Part shown: positions 1 through 5,661 of the stretch, in pieces
Layout: each line of letters starts with the position of its first letter
Numbering within the stretch: the first letter of the stretch is position 1
NCBI GenBank assembly: GCA_021781255.1
Contig: JAJXXG010000377.1
Location: 1 to 5,661, forward strand
Reading direction: 5' to 3'
Source: Acidobacteriota bacterium
Lineage (GTDB): Bacteria; Acidobacteriota; Terriglobia; Terriglobales; Acidobacteriaceae
Length of the DNA: 5,661 nucleotides
Made by a program: the position numbers and the translations under genes
The notes under the pieces: generated by a model
What the model was told of the DNA's origin: nothing
Seen by the model: the letters and a program-made list of their open reading frames with translations, nothing else
Databases searched by the model: none

Positions 1-1
1 T

Positions 2-733
2 GGCCGGAAGGCCATCTGGATCATGGTGCCGCAGGGCGACCCGGTGGACCAGACGATTGCGAAGTTAGTGCCGCTGCTGAATCCCGGCGACATACTTATC
101 GACGGCGGTAACTCGTATTACAAGGACTCGATGCGCCGCTACAAGGAAGTTACCGCCAAATGCCTCCACTTTGTGGATGTGGGCACGTCGGGCGGCGTGT
201 GGGGCCTGCAGGAGGGTTACAGTATGATGGCCGGCGGCGACAAGGAGCCGGTCGAGTATCTGCGGCCCATCCTCGAAACGCTCGCTCCCGCGGCGGACAA
301 GGGCTGGGGCCATGTGGGTCCGGCGGGCGCGGGCCATTTTGTAAAGATGGTGCACAACGGCATCGAGTATGGACTGATGCAGGCCTACGCCGAAGGCTTC
401 ACCATCATGGAGCAGAAGAAGGAGATGAGCCTCGACCTCGAGCAGGTTGCGGAGATCTGGCGCTATGGCAGCGTGGTGCGCAGTTGGCTGCTCGACCTCA
501 CGGCGGGTGCGCTGGCCAAGCATCCCACGCTGGACGGGCTGCAGGCCTACGTCCCCGATTCCGGCGAGGGCCGCTGGACAGTCGTCGAGGCCATCGATTT
601 GAATGTGTCCGCGCCGGTGATTACCGAGTCGCTGCTCCGCCGCATCCGTTCGCGCGAAGAGAATAACTTTACCGACAGGATGCTCTCCATCATGCGCAAC
701 CAGTTTGGCGGGCACGAGATGAAGAAGGACTGA
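2..733 (+). CDS. gnd: 6-phosphogluconate dehydrogenase, decarboxylating (short form), 5' end missing
   Basis: Oxidatively decarboxylates 6-phosphogluconate to ribulose 5-phosphate in the cytoplasm, third step of the oxidative pentose phosphate pathway. The frame is open from the window edge (GRKAIWIMVPQGD), so the Rossmann cofactor domain is mostly outside; 243 residues are visible. Counting from base 2, substrate-site motifs are DGGNS (34-38), TSGG (62-65) and GHFVKMVHNGIEYG, with Lys115 and Glu122 matching the catalytic Lys183/Glu190 of the sheep enzyme. The 26-residue gap from Asn37 to Ser63 also equals sheep Asn102 to Ser128, so the active site looks intact. The protein ends FGGHEMKKD soon after the helical domain, as in the roughly 300-residue short class, not the 470-residue class. 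The short class is often NAD-dependent, but the cofactor loop is not in the window, so this cannot be judged. zwf follows on the same strand after 95 bases. Confidence 0.96.
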   Translation, partial: GRKAIWIMVPQGDPVDQTIAKLVPLLNPGDILIDGGNSYYKDSMRRYKEVTAKCLHFVDVGTSGGVWGLQEGYSMMAGGDKEPVEYLRPILETLAPAADKGWGHVGPAGAGHFVKMVHNGIEYGLMQAYAEGFTIMEQKKEMSLDLEQVAEIWRYGSVVRSWLLDLTAGALAKHPTLDGLQAYVPDSGEGRWTVVEAIDLNVSAPVITESLLRRIRSREENNFTDRMLSIMRNQFGGHEMKKD

Positions 734-764
734 AGACCTAAGTCAGTAGTAAGTGATCGGAATT

Positions 765-798
765 CCGCCCTCGCGGGAGTAATAAGTCGCAAGGGCGG
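765..798 (+). promoter_or_regulatory. GC-rich hairpin in the gnd-zwf gap
   Basis: Arms CCGCCCTCGC (765-774) and GCAAGGGCGG (789-798) pair at 9 of 10 positions around a 14-base loop. No T-run follows, so it is unlikely to be a terminator. It ends 12 bases before the zwf Shine-Dalgarno sequence. An intercistronic stability or processing hairpin, or a fold that limits zwf translation, would both fit; this is inference from position only. Confidence 0.45.
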
Positions 799-810
799 GC
801 GCAGAGCGGC

Positions 811-816
811 AGGAGG
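811..816 (+). promoter_or_regulatory. Ribosome binding site of zwf
   Basis: A perfect AGGAGG lies 12 bases before the ATG at 829. The spacing is longer than the usual 5-9, but no other in-frame start fits better: the next ATG (844) would leave 27 bases. Confidence 0.7.
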
Positions 817-828
817 CCGGAGTCAATT

Positions 829-2385
829 ATGGCGACAGTGCAGATGAAAATCAGCCCCGAGGATCTCTCCCACGTTCCCCCGACGCGCGAGCGCATTCCC
901 GAGCCGGGGATCATGGTCATTTTCGGCGCCTCGGGCGACCTGACCAAGCGCAAACTCCTGCCCGCGCTCTTCCACCTGAAGCAGTCGGGCCTGCTGCCGG
1001 AGAAGTTCGCCATTGTCGGCGTGGCGCGGCGCCCGCTCGGCGATGAGTTCGCGGCGGACATGCGCGCGGGCATCATGGAGTATGGCGGAGTGGAGGCGAG
1101 CGATCCCAGGATCGATGAGTTCGCCAAACACATCAGCTACTATGCGCTCAGCTTTGACGACGCCTCTGGCTATGCGGGGTTGAAGGCGGAGCTGGAGCGC
1201 ATCGCCAAAGAGAAATCCATTGGCGGCGACCGGCTGTTCTATCTGGCCACCGCGCCCGAATATTTCGCGCCCATCATCGAGAACCTGGGCGCGCAGGGCA
1301 TGGCGCAGCCTGAGCAGGGGCGCGTGGGCGTGGTGATTGAGAAGCCCTTTGGCCACGACCTCGACTCCGCGCGCGAGCTGAATCATCAGGTCAATGCCGT
1401 CTTCCATGAGGATCAGGTCTTCCGCATCGACCACTATCTGGGCAAGGAGACGGTGCAGAACATCCTGGTGTTCCGCTTCGCCAACGGCATTTTTGAGCCC
1501 ATCTGGAACCGGAACTACATCGACCACGTTCAGATCACAGCGGCGGAGACGCTGGGCGTCGAAGGCCGCGGGCCGTTCTATGAGAAGGCCGGCGCGCTGC
1601 GCGACGTGGTGCAGAACCACATGATGGAGCTGCTGAGCTTTGTGGCCATGGAGCCGCCGTCGAGCTTTGAGTCAGAGAGCGTGCGCCGCGAGAAAGTGAA
1701 GGCTTGGCGCGCCATTCCGCCGGTTCCCGTGCACGATGCGGTCCGCGGGCAGTATGGTCCCGGCGTGGTGGAAGGGCAGAAGGTGATTGGCTATCGCGAT
1801 GAAGAGCGCGTCAATCCCGAGTCCGGCACGGAGACCTTTGCCGCCGTGCGCCTGGAGATTGAGAACTGGCGCTGGGCGGGCGTGCCGTTTTATCTGCGCG
1901 CGGGCAAGCGGCTCAAGAAGCGCGCTACGGAGATAAGCATCCAGTTCAAGCAGCCGCCGCTGCTGATCTTTAACCGCATGTCAACGGGCGGGCCGTGCCA
2001 GGAGATTCAGCCGAACCTGCTCACCATTCGCATTCAGCCGGACGAGGGCATCGCGCTGCGCTTTGGCGCCAAGGTGCCCAGCACGCCGGACATGAGCGTC
2101 TGCCCGGTCAACATGGACTTCGACTACGCCGCGGCGTTTGGCAAGTCAAGCGCCAACGGCTATGAGCGCCTGCTGCTGGACGCCATGCTCGGCGACCAGA
2201 CGCTGTTTGCGCATCGCGATGGCGTGGAGACAACGTGGGGGCTGTATACGCCCATTCTTGAGGCGTGGGCCGCAAAGAATCCCGAGGTTTTTCCCAACTA
2301 TTTTGCAGGAACGTGGGGGCCGGACTGCGCCGACCGCCTGCTGGAGCGCAGCGGGCATGTGTGGCGCAACAACCTCGGGCGCTGA
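829..2385 (+). CDS. zwf: Glucose-6-phosphate 1-dehydrogenase
   Basis: Oxidises glucose 6-phosphate to 6-phosphogluconolactone with reduction of NADP+, the entry step of the oxidative pentose phosphate and Entner-Doudoroff routes; cytoplasmic. The 518-residue protein is complete. The cofactor motif GASGDLTKRKL is at 33-43, and Arg67 in VGVAR matches the arginine that contacts the NADP 2'-phosphate (human Arg72), so NADP+ use is likely. The substrate site RIDHYLGKE is at 199-207, the catalytic base is His264 in RDVVQNH (human His263), and RAGKR is at 357-361. The C terminus (GTWGPDCADRLLERSG) is family-typical. It is some 30 residues longer than the E. coli enzyme, partly through a longer N-terminal lead before the Rossmann fold. 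It follows gnd on the same strand, probably in one operon, and is closed by a strong terminator, so no lactonase gene can be co-transcribed immediately downstream. Confidence 0.98.
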   Translation: MATVQMKISPEDLSHVPPTRERIPEPGIMVIFGASGDLTKRKLLPALFHLKQSGLLPEKFAIVGVARRPLGDEFAADMRAGIMEYGGVEASDPRIDEFAKHISYYALSFDDASGYAGLKAELERIAKEKSIGGDRLFYLATAPEYFAPIIENLGAQGMAQPEQGRVGVVIEKPFGHDLDSARELNHQVNAVFHEDQVFRIDHYLGKETVQNILVFRFANGIFEPIWNRNYIDHVQITAAETLGVEGRGPFYEKAGALRDVVQNHMMELLSFVAMEPPSSFESESVRREKVKAWRAIPPVPVHDAVRGQYGPGVVEGQKVIGYRDEERVNPESGTETFAAVRLEIENWRWAGVPFYLRAGKRLKKRATEISIQFKQPPLLIFNRMSTGGPCQEIQPNLLTIRIQPDEGIALRFGAKVPSTPDMSVCPVNMDFDYAAAFGKSSANGYERLLLDAMLGDQTLFAHRDGVETTWGLYTPILEAWAAKNPEVFPNYFAGTWGPDCADRLLERSGHVWRNNLGR

Positions 2386-2429
2386 CGCAGCAACTGAATC
2401 GAGCTCGCGCACATGCGAGCCAAAAGAAT

Positions 2430-2470
2430 GAGGGCCGGAACTCCTCGCAGAGTTCCGGCCCTCGGTTTTT
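2430..2470. terminator. Bidirectional intrinsic terminator between zwf and the lipoprotein gene
   Basis: Arms at 2430-2443 (GAGGGCCGGAACTC) and 2450-2463 form a perfect 14-bp stem with a 6-base loop, followed by GGTTTTT on the plus strand. On the minus strand the stem is followed by ATTCTTTTGG. It lies 45 bases after the zwf stop and 20 bases after the convergent lipoprotein stop, so it can end both transcripts. Confidence 0.93.
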
Positions 2471-2482
2471 GCTGCCCGCTGC

Positions 2483-3937
2483 TTATTGGCAGCCGGTCAG
2501 GTTGATGTTCGACGTCATGGCAACGCCAGCCGTGGTGTTGAACGGCCCGGGCAGGGCGAGCTGGATGGCTACGCCGGAGCTCTGCGGGGTGTTGGAGCAG
2601 TTTGCCTGCCCATCCACGTAGTAGGACGCCAGCGCCGTTGTGGTGCTGGTGGGCGTCAGCGTGCCGGGGCCGCTCGCGCTCCATGCGGCGTAGAAGGCTC
2701 CGCTGGAGCTGACAGGCAGGGTGTAGTCTGCGCAGTCCGTGCCGCCCGCGCATGCCGGCGGGTTCGCAGAGGGCGCGGTGGTCACGTTCGCTGTCTGGTC
2801 GAAGTTCGGCGTCGTGGCGGGCTGCAGCGGAATGGTGTACGTCTTGCCATTCACAGTTTCCAGCGCGCTGAGCGTGACCACCTCAGAGATTGCAGCCGAG
2901 CTGCCCGCGGTAGATACCAGGCCCGTCAGGTTGGCGGCAGAGACGGCCGCCACGGTGGTAGCCGGCGGATTCAGGTTGATGTTGCCGGTGGTGCTGCCGG
3001 TGGCCACGCCGGTAATGACCGTGGGCGCATAGAGAACGCCGTTCAGCGAGCCTACAACGACCACGTCATACGTGCCTTCAGGCAGCGGGCAGTAGACAAA
3101 CGTGCCATCGGCGGCGACCTGTTGTGAGCCTTGAACCGGACGATAGATTCCGTTCGCATCCGGCTGTTCAACCGTCACGTATGCGGTGCCCGCAAAGGGC
3201 TTGCCGGTGGAGGCATCGAGCACGGTGCCGTTGATGGAGACGTCGGTGGTGCTCACCTCGCCCGCGTGCAGCACCGGCTTCAGGCGGAATCCCCCGTTGC
3301 CCTCCTGGACGATGGAGGCGCAGGTGTTGAAGTCGATGGCGAGATCCTTCGTCTGGCCCGCGGCGATGGTGAACGCGCCGCCCGCGATCTGGCCCGAGGG
3401 AATCTTGATGCCGGTCTTATCCTCGCTGGACAAGAGCAGTGGAAATGTTCCGTTGCTTGTGACAACGCAGTTGGCAGTGCCGGCGCTGTTGCAGGGGTTG
3501 GAGCTCGGCATGGACGCCGTATTGTCGGCCAGGATCAGGCGGATCTGCTGATAGCTGCCCGCCTGCAGCTCCAGGTTGTCGCCCAGCGACTTGAGCACGC
3601 ATTGGTTGCCTGCCAGCGCCAGCAGGTCAACCTGCATGGGCGTTGAGGCCAGCTTGGGCGTGAGGTCAACCCAGCTGCTGTCGGTCGGGCCTGCCGATGA
3701 GCTTACGTTCGCCTGCACGTCGGTGATCGTCACCCACACATTTGAGAACATGCCCTCAGGCGTTTTGCAGGTCGCCGGATCGCTGAGTCGAACATTGACC
3801 GTGGCCATGCCGGAGCCTGTCACGCTGCCTCCGCTGCTGCATGCCACCACGATTCCTGTAACGGCCAGCAGACAGGCAAGCGCAAGAACTGGCTGCCAGA
3901 TGCCGGCAAATCTACCCTTGCGGGCTTGATCCTTCAT
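2483..3937 (-). CDS. DUF4382-domain predicted lipoprotein with a carboxypeptidase-regulatory-like domain
   Basis: Predicted secreted lipoprotein of 484 residues, function unknown. A basic N terminus (KDQARKGR) and hydrophobic segment (about 13-32) lead into a lipobox VVAC, with Cys33 the expected lipidated residue and Ser34 after it, which in Gram-negative bacteria favours the outer membrane. Residues about 44-228 resemble DUF4382: VNVRLSDP (47-54), VDLLALAGN, AGSYQQIRLIL (126-136), closing with FRLKPVLHAGEV. Residues about 232-310 look like a CarboxypepD_reg-type beta-sandwich (VSINGTVLDASTGKPFAG ... GTYDVVVVG). The remaining tail is rich in Ser, Thr, Ala and Pro, with paired Cys (CAGGTDC, and CSN ... 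GCQ at the end) that could form disulfides. These domains suggest a surface binding or structural role, not an enzyme; no catalytic motif is seen. The start is fixed by the GGAGGA sequence and the signal peptide. Domain names come from memory of the families, not a search. Confidence 0.85.
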   Translation of the reverse strand: MKDQARKGRFAGIWQPVLALACLLAVTGIVVACSSGGSVTGSGMATVNVRLSDPATCKTPEGMFSNVWVTITDVQANVSSSAGPTDSSWVDLTPKLASTPMQVDLLALAGNQCVLKSLGDNLELQAGSYQQIRLILADNTASMPSSNPCNSAGTANCVVTSNGTFPLLLSSEDKTGIKIPSGQIAGGAFTIAAGQTKDLAIDFNTCASIVQEGNGGFRLKPVLHAGEVSTTDVSINGTVLDASTGKPFAGTAYVTVEQPDANGIYRPVQGSQQVAADGTFVYCPLPEGTYDVVVVGSLNGVLYAPTVITGVATGSTTGNINLNPPATTVAAVSAANLTGLVSTAGSSAAISEVVTLSALETVNGKTYTIPLQPATTPNFDQTANVTTAPSANPPACAGGTDCADYTLPVSSSGAFYAAWSASGPGTLTPTSTTTALASYYVDGQANCSNTPQSSGVAIQLALPGPFNTTAGVAMTSNINLTGCQ

Positions 3938-3943
3938 GGTTAT

Positions 3944-3949
3944 TCCTCC
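3944..3949 (-). promoter_or_regulatory. Ribosome binding site of the lipoprotein gene
   Basis: GGAGGA on the minus strand, about 6 bases before the ATG at 3937. It supports this start and the intact signal peptide. Confidence 0.8.
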
Positions 3950-4015
3950 GAAATGGACTACTCAGGCAGAACGAAGATCCAAGGCGTGATATCTAAGAGA
4001 CCTCTGCGTGGGAAT

Positions 4016-4072
4016 TAAGTTGTCCCAACATTTATTTTTTTCACAACTTATTCAGTTTACACATACAACTTA
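4016..4072. repeat. Three copies of the octamer ACAACTTA
   Basis: Exact copies lie at 4043-4050 and 4065-4072 on the plus strand, 22 bases apart (about two helical turns), and one inverted copy, TAAGTTGT, at 4016-4023. The inverted copy and the 4043 copy could also form an 8-bp stem with a 19-base loop. The arrangement resembles regulator half-sites upstream of the lipoprotein gene; the regulator is unknown. Confidence 0.5.
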
Positions 4073-4082
4073 GGTGTATGTG
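4060..4082. promoter_or_regulatory. 23-bp near-palindrome, candidate operator
   Basis: Arms CACATACA (4060-4067) and TGTATGTG (4075-4082) are perfect inverted repeats of 8 bases. The centre ACTTAGG is itself partly symmetric (CT-n-AG). The size and symmetry fit binding of a dimeric helix-turn-helix regulator. It contains the third ACAACTTA copy and lies about 123 bases before the lipoprotein start. No regulator gene is adjacent in the window. Confidence 0.5.
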
Positions 4083-4083
4083 G

Positions 4084-4104
4084 TACGAAAGGCCATTACG
4101 AAAG
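4084..4104. repeat. Direct repeat TACGAAAG, two copies
   Basis: TACGAAAG occurs at 4084-4091 and again at 4097-4104, with a 13-base period, directly next to the palindrome. It may be part of the same regulatory array, or chance. Confidence 0.35.
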
Positions 4105-4191
4105 TACTGCTGATAGGTCTTCTGCGGCTAAGTGAGCAACGCTCCCACCAATCGACTTAGGGCCTGCTAATGCTGGCGGGCCGGCGGCCTC

Positions 4192-4662
4192 TCAGCGAAC
4201 TGGCCTCTTGCCCATGCCTTTGTCCATGGCCTCATTGGCCAGGCGGTCTGCCTCCTGGTTGCCGCCGCGCAGGGTGTGGCGCATCTCAAAGCGGTCCAGG
4301 CGCGCAGCGCGTCGTTTGGCCTCTTCCCACAGCGGGCGAAGCGTGGGGCTGGCCACCTTATATTGGCCCTTCATCTGCTTCACCATCAGTTCGGAGTCGG
4401 ATACCACGCGCAGGCGGGTTGCGCCGTGCTCCACAGCCCAGGCCAGCACGGCCAGCAGGCCGGAGTATTCGGCGTAGTTGTTGGTTTGTTTGCCCAGGTA
4501 TTCGCTCAGCTGCGCGACCACGCGGCCCTGTGCATCCTCAATGACCGCGCCGTAGCCGGAGGGGCCGGGATTGCCGCGCGAGCCGCCGTCGCAGTGCGCC
4601 GTGTGCCATCCCTCGGTGGCGCCTGCGGGGGGATCAATTGCTGCAAAAAGTGATTCGCTCAT
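4192..4662 (-). CDS. Ribonuclease HI family protein
   Basis: Predicted cytoplasmic nuclease that cleaves the RNA strand of RNA-DNA hybrids, as in primer and R-loop removal. From the ATG at 4662 it has 156 residues. The four metal-binding acidic residues are present: Asp25 in HCDGGSRGNPG, Glu65 in NNYAEY, Asp89 in VSDSE and Asp139 in NQEADRLANEA; His129 (RHTLRGGN) fits the mobile histidine near the last one. The CDGGSRGNPG opening and NYAEY motif fit the compact prokaryotic RNase HI type rather than E. coli RnhA itself, so I give no symbol. An in-frame ATG at 4719 would add 19 residues, but these look non-conserved and have no Shine-Dalgarno sequence. The chosen start has only a weak GGAA before it, so the start is uncertain. 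It lies upstream of the lipoprotein gene on the same strand; a functional link is not evident. Confidence 0.92.
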   Translation of the reverse strand: MSESLFAAIDPPAGATEGWHTAHCDGGSRGNPGPSGYGAVIEDAQGRVVAQLSEYLGKQTNNYAEYSGLLAVLAWAVEHGATRLRVVSDSELMVKQMKGQYKVASPTLRPLWEEAKRRAARLDRFEMRHTLRGGNQEADRLANEAMDKGMGKRPVR

Positions 4663-4767
4663 TCGTTTCCAGTGTACCGGCTGGCCCTGGCTGGGGCCTG
4701 CAGGGTAGCGGATCAGCATGAAAGGCCGGGGCTTCTCAGGCTGCCGAATAACCCGCCGCTTGCAAGG

Positions 4768-4786
4768 TCGTGCGTCAGGTGCACGA
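4768..4786. repeat. Inverted repeat beside the candidate promoter
   Basis: TCGTGC (4768-4773) and GCACGA (4781-4786) are perfect 6-base arms around a 7-base centre. The element ends one base before the proposed -35 box at 4788, a position where a regulator could act. Arms this short can arise by chance. Confidence 0.3.
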
Positions 4787-4787
4787 G

Positions 4788-4815
4788 TTTACTCTTGCCG
4801 CAAGTGGCTTAAAAT
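4788..4815 (+). promoter_or_regulatory. Possible sigma-70 promoter upstream of the sigma factor gene
   Basis: TTTACT (4788-4793) matches TTGACA at 4 of 6 positions and TAAAAT (4810-4815) matches TATAAT at 5 of 6, with a 16-base spacer. Transcription would begin near 4822 and give a leader of about 290 bases before the sigma factor gene. Confidence 0.4.
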
Positions 4816-4929
4816 CAGCCCGGCCTTCAGGCCCTGCGGTAACCTGTCCTCTCGTGTACTCTGCCTCTCGCGCGTTCTTCCGAGCCTCTTCAGCCGCGCG
4901 AAGCAAAGTTCTTTCAAACCGCCCGCGAC

Positions 4930-4947
4930 CCCTGCCGCGCGGCAGGG
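4930..4947. repeat. 18-bp perfect palindrome within a nested stem
   Basis: CCCTGCCGCGCGGCAGGG is a perfect palindrome; as RNA it gives a 7-bp stem with a GCGC loop. It sits inside a second inverted pair, GCCCGC (4921-4926) and GCGGGC (4960-4965). No T-run follows directly, so it is not a standard terminator. In a transcript from 4822 it would be a strongly folded leader element. Confidence 0.5.
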
Positions 4948-5096
4948 TGCGCTCACAAAGCGGGCCTTTCCGCGTCTACCAAGATGCGAACACGTCTTTT
5001 ACCGGAGCAGGGATTCGATGGCAATAGAAGCTGCGACCCACCCCATTTCCCCGGCCGTCTCGCCGGGCGCTTTGGTCTGGCTAACCGCGGGAAGGG

Positions 5097-5102
5097 TACA
5101 AT
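5097..5102 (+). promoter_or_regulatory. Possible -10 box close to the sigma factor start
   Basis: TACAAT matches TATAAT at 5 of 6 positions. The best upstream partner, TTGGTC at 5072-5077, is poor and 19 bases away. Transcription would start near 5109, about 5 bases before the ATG at 5114 or 23 before the ATG at 5132. Confidence 0.35.
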
Positions 5103-5113
5103 CCTCCCAAGGG

Positions 5114-5661
5114 ATGGCTGCGACGAGGGCAATGGACGGACCGAACCGCGAGCAGGAGCGCTTGCAGGCCCGAGCACCGGAGACGGAGCTGATTCGCCAG
5201 GCGCAGGCGGGTTCGCGCGCGGCGTTTGACGCACTGGTGCGCCAATATGAGCAGCAGGTTCTGCGCCTTGCGCTGCACCTCACCGGCTCAGAGCACGACG
5301 CGGAAGACATCTACCAGGAAGCATTTCTAAAGGCTTTCCGGTACATCGGCAACTTCCGCTTCGAGTGCTCCTTTTACACCTGGATTTACCGGATCGTGAC
5401 CAATCTCAGCCTGGACCAGTTGCGGCGTCGCAAGACGCGCCGCGAGGACCAGTCTGTGCATGTGGACCACTCCGGCGACGAGATTGACCTGCTGTCGTCG
5501 GTGTCGGACAACCGGTCGTTTTCCAATCCCGACCGGGAGCTGGACCGCAAGGTGCTGGGGGAAAGAATTCAGGCCGCGTTGGCCAAGCTCACCCCGCGCG
5601 AGCGGATGGTTTTTGAACTGAAGCACTATCAGGGGCTCCGGCTGCGCACCATCGGAGAGAT
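5114..5661 (+). CDS. ECF-type RNA polymerase sigma factor (sigma-70 family), 3' end missing
   Basis: Directs RNA polymerase core to a specific promoter set. The frame stays open to the window edge, with 182 full codons visible. Region 2 (about 38-107) contains DAEDIYQEAFLKAFRYI (62-78), then SFYTWIYRIVTNLSLDQLRRRK, the core-binding and -10-recognition helices. An acidic linker (about 110-148) leads to region 4, which starts near 150 with TPRERMVFELKHYQGLRLRTIGE; its helix-turn-helix is cut off. Region 3 is absent, as in ECF factors. Two in-frame ATGs are possible, 5114 and 5132. Each has a purine-rich stretch only 0-2 bases before it (AAGGG; GAGGG), too close for a normal ribosome site, so the start is unsettled; the six residues between them are not domain sequence. 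An anti-sigma factor often follows such genes but would lie outside the window, so its target regulon cannot be inferred. Confidence 0.93.
   Translation, partial: MAATRAMDGPNREQERLQARAPETELIRQAQAGSRAAFDALVRQYEQQVLRLALHLTGSEHDAEDIYQEAFLKAFRYIGNFRFECSFYTWIYRIVTNLSLDQLRRRKTRREDQSVHVDHSGDEIDLLSSVSDNRSFSNPDRELDRKVLGERIQAALAKLTPRERMVFELKHYQGLRLRTIGE

Larger units (their letters stand above)
3938..4191. other. A+T-rich upstream region of the lipoprotein gene
   Basis: These 254 bases separate the lipoprotein start from the RNase H stop, both on the minus strand. The middle part (about 4013-4105) is A+T-rich in an otherwise GC-rich window and includes a T-run at 4031-4041. It holds the palindrome and short repeats listed separately. 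I found no convincing -35/-10 pair for the lipoprotein gene, and no clear terminator for the RNase H gene: a hairpin at 4161-4182 pairs well only as plus-strand RNA and has no T-run. No small ORF here looks real. Confidence 0.6.
4663..5113. other. Gene-free stretch between the divergent RNase H and sigma factor genes
   Basis: These 451 bases should hold the promoters of both divergent genes. Short open frames exist on both strands (for example 4770-5027 + and 4953-5234 -), but their translations are Arg/Pro/Ser-rich, show no domain and have no good ribosome site. What I can see is a possible plus-strand promoter (4788-4815), several hairpins including an 18-bp palindrome (4930-4947), and a TACAAT box just before the sigma factor gene. 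No tRNA-like or known riboswitch motif was recognised. For the RNase H gene I see no convincing promoter. Confidence 0.6.

Noticed and set aside
65..715. A 216-codon minus-strand open frame inside gnd
   Set aside because: It is antisense to conserved 6-phosphogluconate dehydrogenase motifs, and the translation resembles no family.
823..1620. A 265-codon open frame on the minus strand inside zwf
   Set aside because: It is antisense to an unmistakable zwf reading frame. Its translation is His/Arg/Leu-rich with no domain, as expected for the mirror of GC-rich codons.
3131..3646. A 171-codon plus-strand open frame inside the lipoprotein gene
   Set aside because: The minus-strand frame has a signal peptide, a ribosome site and domain-like sequence; this frame has none of these.
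4056..4081. TTTACA at 4056-4061 as a plus-strand -35 box
   Set aside because: No acceptable -10 box follows at 15-19 bases, and no plus-strand gene lies downstream until the sigma factor gene.
4161..4182. Hairpin GGCCTGCTA / TGGCGGGCC as a terminator for the RNase H gene
   Set aside because: It depends on G-U pairs that exist only in plus-strand RNA; in the minus-strand transcript they become C-A mismatches, and no T-run follows.
4663..4719. Earlier start (4719) for the RNase H gene
   Set aside because: It would add 19 residues without family-like sequence, and no Shine-Dalgarno sequence precedes it. It remains possible because the 4662 start also has only a weak site.
4770..5027. Small open frames between the RNase H and sigma factor genes, including 4953-5234 on the minus strand and 4984-5229 on the plus strand
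   Set aside because: They have low-complexity Arg/Pro/Ser/Gly composition, no ribosome site and no recognisable domain; the latter two also overlap the sigma factor frame.

Overview
The window looks like a piece of a GC-rich chromosome from an acidobacterium, probably class Terriglobia (Acidobacteriaceae-like). This is an inference from three things: a short-form 6-phosphogluconate dehydrogenase next to a 518-residue glucose-6-phosphate dehydrogenase, a secreted DUF4382-type lipoprotein, and an ECF sigma factor whose region 4 reads TPRERMVFELKHYQGLRLRT, wording I associate with acidobacterial sigma factors. No mobile element, phage gene, CRISPR array, tRNA or rRNA is visible.

Layout. Positions 2-733 (+) hold the 3' part of gnd, cut by the left edge. 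After a 95-base gap with a GC-rich hairpin comes zwf (829-2385, +) with a perfect AGGAGG. The two encode the NAD(P)H-producing steps of the oxidative pentose phosphate pathway and look like one transcription unit; 6-phosphogluconolactonase, the enzyme between them, is not in the window. A perfect 14-bp stem with T-runs on both sides (2430-2470) ends zwf and also a convergent gene. That gene (2483-3937, -) encodes a 484-residue predicted lipoprotein: lipobox, DUF4382-like domain, a carboxypeptidase-regulatory-like beta-sandwich and a Ser/Thr/Ala-rich tail. Its 254-base upstream region is far richer in A+T than its surroundings. It contains a 23-bp near-palindrome, three copies of ACAACTTA and a TACGAAAG direct repeat, and is the best candidate regulatory region here. 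Next is an RNase HI-family gene (4192-4662, -) with all four catalytic acidic residues. A 451-base stretch without a convincing gene follows, holding a possible promoter, an 18-bp perfect palindrome and other hairpins. The start of an ECF sigma factor gene (5114 or 5132 onward, +) runs off the right edge.

How the parts relate. gnd and zwf work together in central metabolism. The lipoprotein, RNase H and sigma factor genes have no evident functional link to them or to each other. I found no clearly new multi-gene system. The least explained items are the lipoprotein with its repeat-rich upstream region and the structured leader before the sigma factor.
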